Below are positions 58,239-64,000 of a DNA stretch of 64,000 nucleotides, in pieces. The notes below the pieces were generated by a model that was not told the origin of the DNA, did not search any database, and saw only the letters and a list, made by a program, of their open reading frames with translations. The position numbers and the translations under genes were made by a program. Within the stretch, counting starts at the first letter, position 1. Every line of letters begins with the position of its first letter. This DNA comes from DATMER01 sp963741305 (lineage in GTDB: Bacteria > Acidobacteriota > Thermoanaerobaculia > Multivoradales > UBA5704): positions 62,001 through 126,000 of the forward strand of contig CAVUHL010000003.1 in the NCBI GenBank assembly GCA_963741305.1, given 5' to 3'.

Positions 58239-58471
58239 CTGCTCTTACGAGCCACCAGGTTCGAGATGGCCTGGATGGAGCGGAAGTTGTCGAGGTCGAG
58301 GTCCTCGTCTCCGACCCGGATGCCGAACTCTTTCTCCACGAAGGCGACGAGCTGCATCGCCAGCAGGGAATTGACGAAGCCGAGGGCGAAGATGTCCTCC
58401 TCCGGCTGCAGATCCTGGTTCTTGAAGAACCGCGACAGGAACTCTTTGATCTTGGTCTGAGTCTGGTCCAT
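58226..58471 (-). CDS. fkbJ: Acyl carrier protein, FkbJ-like
   Basis: 81 residues from ATG 58471. The phosphopantetheine site is IFALGFVNSLLAMQLVAFVE (Ser in NSL where most ACPs have DSL), as seen in FkbJ-type carriers. Acidic helical protein ending ISNLVARKSSPEP. It carries the glyceryl/hydroxymalonyl unit between FkbH, FkbK and FkbI. Eight bases separate it from fkbK. Confidence 0.85.
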   Translation of the reverse strand: MDQTQTKIKEFLSRFFKNQDLQPEEDIFALGFVNSLLAMQLVAFVEKEFGIRVGDEDLDLDNFRSIQAISNLVARKSSPEP

Positions 58472-58479
58472 GTTTCCCT

Positions 58480-59343
<864 letters not shown>

Positions 59344-59344
59344 G

Positions 59345-60709
59345 TCAACTCCTCCTAATTTCTCTTCTGGAATCGAGAGTCACGAGAAGGCCCTTGTTGG
59401 GCTCGTAGTAGTAGGCGTTGCGGACCGGCCGGATCTCGGACTGCGCGAGCTTCAGCTCGGCCTTGAGGATGATCGTCGCCAGCGCGCCTTTTATCACCAC
59501 GACCGCGAAATCCTTGCCTGCGCAGGCGTGAGAGCCGCTCCCGAAGGGGCTCCACGCCTCGGCCGGGGGCTTCTGCTTCTGATAGAAGTGGTCCGGATCG
59601 AAGCTCCCGGGGTTGGCGAAGAGGTCGGGGCGCACCGACTGGGCCGGGTAGGAGACGGCGATGAGGGAGCCCTCAGGGAGGAGATAGCCGCCGAGCTCGA
59701 ACGGTTGCTTCACCTTCCGCAGGTCGGTGACGAGGTTGTTGGGGCGCCGACGCAGGCCCTCGAAGACTACCGCGTCGAGATAGGGTAGGGCCGCGAGATG
59801 CTCACTCTGGAGATCTCCCTGGCCCACGATGGCATCGAGCTCCTGCCGCAGCCGCGCGAGCGCTTCCGGATGGGTCAGGAGCTCGCCCATGGTCCAGGTC
59901 ATCGAGTTGCCCGTCTGCTCGTGGCCCTGGAAGAGCATGTCGAGGATTTCGCTGAGGATGACCTCGCGGCCAAGCTGGCTGCCGTCCCGGAGCCGCGCCC
60001 GGGCCATGCCGAGCACGAAGCCGTCGGCCTCCGGCCGGTCTGCCTCGGACAGGAGCTTGTCGATCTCCTGCAGGAACGCTGTCCGGACGGCCTCGCGCCG
60101 CTGCTTGACCTTGCGCCAGGGGCTGCCCGGGAAATCGAGCTGCAGGCTGGTGTGGGGGACGGTCAGCGAGCGCAGGCCTTTGAAGGCGAAGTCTTCATAG
60201 AGGTCGGCGAGCTGCCGGGCCCTCTCCGGACCGATGCCGTTGAACAGGAGGCGGACCAGCGCTTCGAGGGAGATCTTCTGAAGCGCCAGCACCAGCTTGA
60301 ACGGTTGATTGAGCGGCCACTCCGCGAGCCTGCGCTCGGTGATCTGGCGGATGCTGTCGACCTGGCGCTGGCTCTCTTGCGCACCGAGATACGGTGCGAT
60401 AACGTCCCTGCGCTCTTTGTGGGCAGGTCCGTCGAGCTGCGAGGTGGCGCCCCGTCCGAGCACGGGCGCGATGCTGAAGCCCTCGATTTCGCCGCCGGAC
60501 ACGACGCCGGGCGGTGCTTCGAGCACGGCATTGACGAGGTCCGGCGAGCAGATGTAGGTCCAGTTCCCGAGGCCCGGTATCCGCGTTGTAAAGATATCGC
60601 CGCACTCGCGAAAGGATTCTTCATAGAACTGCATCGTATTTTTGACGAAGCGCCGCGTGTGCGACACTAGCGAGCCCGCGGGACGGGGGATCTCTGACGC
60701 CGGTTTCAT
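59345..60709 (-). CDS. Cytochrome P450
   Basis: 454 residues from ATG 60709; a longer upstream frame lies in the divergent promoter region. Signatures: I-helix MLFQGHEQTGNSMTW (Glu-Thr pair), ExxR in FEGLRRR and the heme loop PFGSGSHACAGKDFA (Cys axial ligand). Class I/CYP-102/CYP-4-like, bacterial soluble with a short hydrophobic N-terminus missing. It likely tailors the product of the adjacent fkb pathway. First gene of the leftward operon. Confidence 0.9.
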   Translation of the reverse strand: MKPASEIPRPAGSLVSHTRRFVKNTMQFYEESFRECGDIFTTRIPGLGNWTYICSPDLVNAVLEAPPGVVSGGEIEGFSIAPVLGRGATSQLDGPAHKERRDVIAPYLGAQESQRQVDSIRQITERRLAEWPLNQPFKLVLALQKISLEALVRLLFNGIGPERARQLADLYEDFAFKGLRSLTVPHTSLQLDFPGSPWRKVKQRREAVRTAFLQEIDKLLSEADRPEADGFVLGMARARLRDGSQLGREVILSEILDMLFQGHEQTGNSMTWTMGELLTHPEALARLRQELDAIVGQGDLQSEHLAALPYLDAVVFEGLRRRPNNLVTDLRKVKQPFELGGYLLPEGSLIAVSYPAQSVRPDLFANPGSFDPDHFYQKQKPPAEAWSPFGSGSHACAGKDFAVVVIKGALATIILKAELKLAQSEIRPVRNAYYYEPNKGLLVTLDSRREIRRS

Positions 60710-60775
60710 CGTTTGCCCTCTGGGGAAAGACGGTCCGAATGCGGCCCGGAATATAGCAGAAGAAGACGGGAGCCC

Positions 60776-62071
60776 ATGAGCTATCAGCGCCCCACGCGCT
60801 TTCTGAACCGCGATTTCCTGCTGCTCTGGCAAGGCCAGTTCGTGAGCATGCTGGGCTCGCAGGCGTTCTCCGTCGCGATGATTTTCTGGATCAAGCGCCA
60901 GACCGACTCGGCGTCGCTCCTGGGGCTCGGCATGTTGTCGCAATGGGTGCCGGCGATCCTTCTCGGACCGTTCGGCGGCACCCTCGCCGACCGCATGTCG
61001 CGCCGGAAGATCTTGATCCTGGCCGACGTGGTGCGCGGTATTTCTGCCATTGCGCTGGCGGCCCTGGTGCTCCTGGATCCGGGGCGCTCAGGGTTGATCC
61101 TCGCCGGGCTGCTGGTGCTGTCCGCCATCATGGGGGTGTGCGACGCCTTCTTCCGGCCGGCGATCAGCGCCACGATCCCGGACCTTGTGCCGGAGAAAGA
61201 CGTCACCCGTGCCAACTCGGCGAACCGCCTGGCGCTCGACGTTTCCACGTTCCTGGGCCAGGGCCTGGGAGGCGTGTTCTTCCGCATCATCGGTCCCGGC
61301 ATCCTCTTTCTAATCGACGGCATTACCTATCTCTTTTCGGCGGTCACGGTGGGCTTGATCCGGATGCCGCCGCCACCCCCTGTCGTCAAGAAATCGAGCT
61401 GGCGCGCTGCCGGCGCCGATTTCTGGCGCGAGCTGAAGCTCGGGCTGCGCTACGTGGCGAGCCGCAAGGGGCTGCGCTACATCCTCTTTCTGGCGCCGCT
61501 GGAAAGCCTTTTCATGGTCACGATCGTCGTGCTCCTGCCTTTCTTCGTCGAGGACTTCCTGCGCGTGAAGCCCGACTGGTACGGCTTTCTGGTGGCGGCC
61601 TTCGGCGGCGGCTCGTTCGTCGGCAGCATCGTGGCCGGCGGCACCAATGCCACGGGCCAGGTGCGCAAGTGGGCCTATCTGGCCTGCGCGCTGGGCTTCG
61701 GAGCCGCCGCCATCAGCCTCAGCTTCGCCCGTTCGCCATGGGTGACGATGGGGTGGATCTTCGCGGCGGGGGCGATGAGCGGCTTCAACACCATCCACGC
61801 CCTGAGCCTGGCGCAGGTCACCACACCGCCCGAGCTGCGGGGCCGCGTCCTCGGCCTCTTCGAGACCCTGAGCCTCAGCGCCATGCCGATTGCCGCCGGT
61901 GCAGCCGGCATCGTCGCCGACCTCCTCGACCGCGACATCCCGCTCGTGTACCTCGGCTGCGGCGTCGCCCTGATCGTGGTGGCGCTGGTCCAGGCCGGGA
62001 AGCGCGAGGTGCGCGAGTTCCTGGACTTCGAGCCGCCCCCCGCGGAACCGGCGCCAGAGCCGAGCGCGTGA
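60776..62071 (+). CDS. MFS transporter (EntS/MFS_3-like exporter)
   Basis: 431 residues from ATG 60776 (GGGAG upstream), twelve TM helices. Loop motif GGTLADRMSRRKILILADV (conserved MFS loop 2-3), QWVPAILLGPFG and the second-half LRGRVLGLFETLSLSAMPI. MFS_3/EntS-type exporters often secrete siderophores or macrolides. Divergent from the P450 gene with a 66-bp gap, suggesting export of the fkb/P450 product. A short acidic tail closes the protein. Confidence 0.88.
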   Translation: MSYQRPTRFLNRDFLLLWQGQFVSMLGSQAFSVAMIFWIKRQTDSASLLGLGMLSQWVPAILLGPFGGTLADRMSRRKILILADVVRGISAIALAALVLLDPGRSGLILAGLLVLSAIMGVCDAFFRPAISATIPDLVPEKDVTRANSANRLALDVSTFLGQGLGGVFFRIIGPGILFLIDGITYLFSAVTVGLIRMPPPPPVVKKSSWRAAGADFWRELKLGLRYVASRKGLRYILFLAPLESLFMVTIVVLLPFFVEDFLRVKPDWYGFLVAAFGGGSFVGSIVAGGTNATGQVRKWAYLACALGFGAAAISLSFARSPWVTMGWIFAAGAMSGFNTIHALSLAQVTTPPELRGRVLGLFETLSLSAMPIAAGAAGIVADLLDRDIPLVYLGCGVALIVVALVQAGKREVREFLDFEPPPAEPAPEPSA

Positions 62072-62076
62072 CCGGG

Positions 62077-64000
62077 TCACGGCTCGGGCGGTGACAGCGT
62101 CAGGCGGGCTTCGGGCTTCGACTTCACCGCCGTCTCTCCATAGGTCATCGGATAGTCCTCGACCGCCGCCCACTTGGGGATCTGGTCCTCGCGGTGGGGG
62201 CGGAAGAGCTGGGCGTCCTGGCCGGTGCTGTTGACCCAGGTCGACGCTTCGAGGTCGGCGAGGTCGACGATCATTCGCTGCGCGGATCCGAAGTTCACGG
62301 CGAACGGCTTGGTCACGTCGGCCACCGCGGCGTTGACTGTGAAAGCGGTGCCCGGGGCCGGGTAGGTACGGCTGTTGAACAGGCGCTCCAAAGGCGCGAT
62401 GCCGCTCGCCCCCAGGGGTGAGTGGACGAAAGTCACCGAGTGCACCTTCCCGTAAGCCCAGCCCTCGGGGTCGTCACCATGATGCTCGGCGAGCCAGGCC
62501 ACGGCCTGGGTGAGGCTGCGGCGGATGATGTCGTCGCGGCGCTCCACGGCGGGGGTCCGCCGGTCGTCGAAGAGCTTGTCGTCCGGCTGCGCCAGGAGTC
62601 CCGCGATCGACGGTACCTGGCTCATGCCCACGATGCGGTACTCCTTGAGCACGTCCGCGCCCAGCTCGTCGCCGAGGACCTCGCCGAGGAGCTGCCAGTA
62701 CCAGGCCTCGTAGACCGAGGCGCCGACCGAGTCCGACCCGTAGCGGAGGTCCCAGTTGCGGACATGTTCGAGCGCCGCGCGCTCGCGGTCGCCGGCCGGC
62801 GGCACGGCGAGGAGAGCAGGGCGTATGGCCTTGGCGGGCAGCCCGAGGGTCTCCGCCTGGATATTGCGCAGGCCTTCCAGGGTGAAGCTTTTCCCGGCCG
62901 TGAGCAGCTCGGTGAGCCGCTCGGCGCGGTAGGGGTCGGCCATGTCATAGGCCAGGAAGTGCGGGTAGTCGTCCGCCGTCACCTTGTTGTTGGCGGTGAC
63001 GATGAAGCCCGACGGCGGATCGAGCAGGCTCGGCATCTCGGCGTAGGGGATGAAGCCCTGCCACTCGGAGCGGCCATCCCAGCCCGGGACCGGCACCAGC
63101 CCCTGATGGCCGGCGGCGCGCATGGGGATGCGGCCGGTCGACTGGTAGCCGATGTGGCCGTCGACGTCGGCGTAGACGAAGTTGACGGAGGGGGCTTCCC
63201 AGTCCGCCAGCGCCCGGTGGAAGGACGGCCAGTCCTGCGCCAGGTTGAGCGCCACCAGGGAGTCGATCAGCCGGCCGCCGGCGAGGGCCGGCCAGCGCAG
63301 CGCCATCGGCGGGCTCCCCTTGAGCTCGGCGAGGGCGTCGTTGACGATCGGGCCGTGGTGGGTCTCCCTCACCTCCAGCACGAAAGGCGAGCCTCCCTTC
63401 ACCGCGATTTCTTCGCGGCGGATCGAGAGGTCGCGCCAGCCGTCCTGGAAGCGGTACCGCCGCGGGTTCTTCGGGTTGTCGAGCTTCTCGACGTAGAGGT
63501 CCTGCACGTCGGCGCACATGTTGGTGATGCCCCAGGCGATCCGCTGGTTGTGGCCGATGACGAGGAGCGGCATGCCGGGAAAGGAGAAGCCGACTGCGTC
63601 GTAGCCGCCGCCGTGGAGGCCGACCTGATACCAGATCGAGGGCATCTGGAGGCCCAGGTGGGTGTCGTTGGCGAGCAGGGGCCGGCCGCTCGCCGTGCGG
63701 CTCCCGGCGACCACCCAGCCGTTGCTCCCCCAGGCCTGCGTCCCCACGCCGGAGATCGGGCCGAAGGCGGGGAGGGACGCCGCAATCGCGGACCGAGCCT
63801 GGCGAGGCAGGGGCAGGAAGTCGGCGAAGGCCTGGACACCCGCGGGGACAATCACCGGCGCGCTCGCCGGATAGGGGGACATCAACCGCCGTGCGGCTGG
63901 CTCGCCGACCTTGGCGATCAGATGGGCGCGCACGATCTCGAAGCTGTGGTTGAGGCTCAGGTTGAGCGCCATCAGCTTGCCCCAGGCAAGCGAATCGATG
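62077..64000 (-). CDS. Penicillin acylase-family (S45) amidase, partial
   Basis: At least 640 residues; the frame is open past the right edge (upstream codons read IDSLAWGKL before the first internal Met), so the signal peptide and alpha-chain N-terminus are off-window. The Ntn nucleophile Ser follows a Gly in WGSNGWVVAG, giving the mature beta-chain. Other family elements: GLQMPSIWYQVGLHGGGYD, GFIVTANNKVTADDYPHF. S45 acylases hydrolyse beta-lactams, acyl-homoserine lactones or lipopeptide acyl groups. Convergent with the MFS gene by 5 bp. Confidence 0.85.
   Translation of the reverse strand, partial: IDSLAWGKLMALNLSLNHSFEIVRAHLIAKVGEPAARRLMSPYPASAPVIVPAGVQAFADFLPLPRQARSAIAASLPAFGPISGVGTQAWGSNGWVVAGSRTASGRPLLANDTHLGLQMPSIWYQVGLHGGGYDAVGFSFPGMPLLVIGHNQRIAWGITNMCADVQDLYVEKLDNPKNPRRYRFQDGWRDLSIRREEIAVKGGSPFVLEVRETHHGPIVNDALAELKGSPPMALRWPALAGGRLIDSLVALNLAQDWPSFHRALADWEAPSVNFVYADVDGHIGYQSTGRIPMRAAGHQGLVPVPGWDGRSEWQGFIPYAEMPSLLDPPSGFIVTANNKVTADDYPHFLAYDMADPYRAERLTELLTAGKSFTLEGLRNIQAETLGLPAKAIRPALLAVPPAGDRERAALEHVRNWDLRYGSDSVGASVYEAWYWQLLGEVLGDELGADVLKEYRIVGMSQVPSIAGLLAQPDDKLFDDRRTPAVERRDDIIRRSLTQAVAWLAEHHGDDPEGWAYGKVHSVTFVHSPLGASGIAPLERLFNSRTYPAPGTAFTVNAAVADVTKPFAVNFGSAQRMIVDLADLEASTWVNSTGQDAQLFRPHREDQIPKWAAVEDYPMTYGETAVKSKPEARLTLSPPEP

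Overview
High-GC, gene-dense chromosomal DNA from a diderm, probably heterotrophic bacterium. An Oar-like TonB receptor, sulfatase-TPR lipoproteins, zinc-finger/TPR proteins, DUF11/IPTL-CTERM surface proteins and a CPBP protease together suggest Acidobacteriota (Thermoanaerobaculia-like). That placement is inference: no rRNA or tRNA gene was recognised in the window.

Layout. 0-4 kb: a YidC-like insertase, an LtaS-like membrane phosphotransferase and a TagF-like glycerophosphotransferase in one operon. 4-6 kb: a metallo-beta-lactamase-fold enzyme and TspO. 5.9-16 kb: a long minus-strand operon (SDR, aldo/keto reductase, alpha/beta hydrolase, cupin, PaoABC-like molybdenum aldehyde oxidase, XdhC-MocA fusion) facing a divergent AraC-type regulator; it looks like aldehyde detoxification. 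16-20 kb: a berberine-bridge-type oxidase, then a 21-bp tandem array split by an IS3-family element with a visible CGG target duplication. 20-21.5 kb: a zinc-finger/TPR protein preceded by a 36-codon peptide gene ending in DPNG. 22-25.7 kb: lower-GC integron-cassette-like DNA with an attC site, and two tandem RAYT transposases, between two copies of an 88-bp promoter/leader. 25.8-37 kb: a DUF11 surface protein, a CPBP protease, a large STAND NTPase with ankyrin repeats, a sulfatase-TPR lipoprotein, and three copies (two broken) of one serine hydrolase gene that punctuate the block.

37-49 kb: TonB receptor, a two-component system with a four-half-site putative operator, small membrane proteins, two DUF1579-type sequences (one broken), a second zinc-finger/TPR protein preceded by a second DPNG peptide, a pterin-dehydratase-like protein lacking the catalytic histidines, and a second unrelated 21-bp dyad array. 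49-54 kb: a compositionally distinct four-gene unit (double-GHKL ATPase, receiver-like protein, HNH nuclease, N6-adenine methyltransferase) that I regard as the best candidate for an undescribed, probably anti-phage, system. 54-56 kb: a methyltransferase, a DHFR/RibD-like reductase and a frameshifted OsmC. 56-64 kb: FkbH-I-J-K homologues for an unusual extender unit (hydroxymalonyl/methoxymalonyl-ACP type), a cytochrome P450, an MFS exporter and a penicillin-acylase-family hydrolase running off the right edge, probably the edge of a secondary-metabolite cluster.

The most unusual material is the four-gene 49-54 kb unit, the two peptide + zinc-finger/TPR pairs, the two independent 21-bp dyad arrays, and the REP/RAYT and cassette region.
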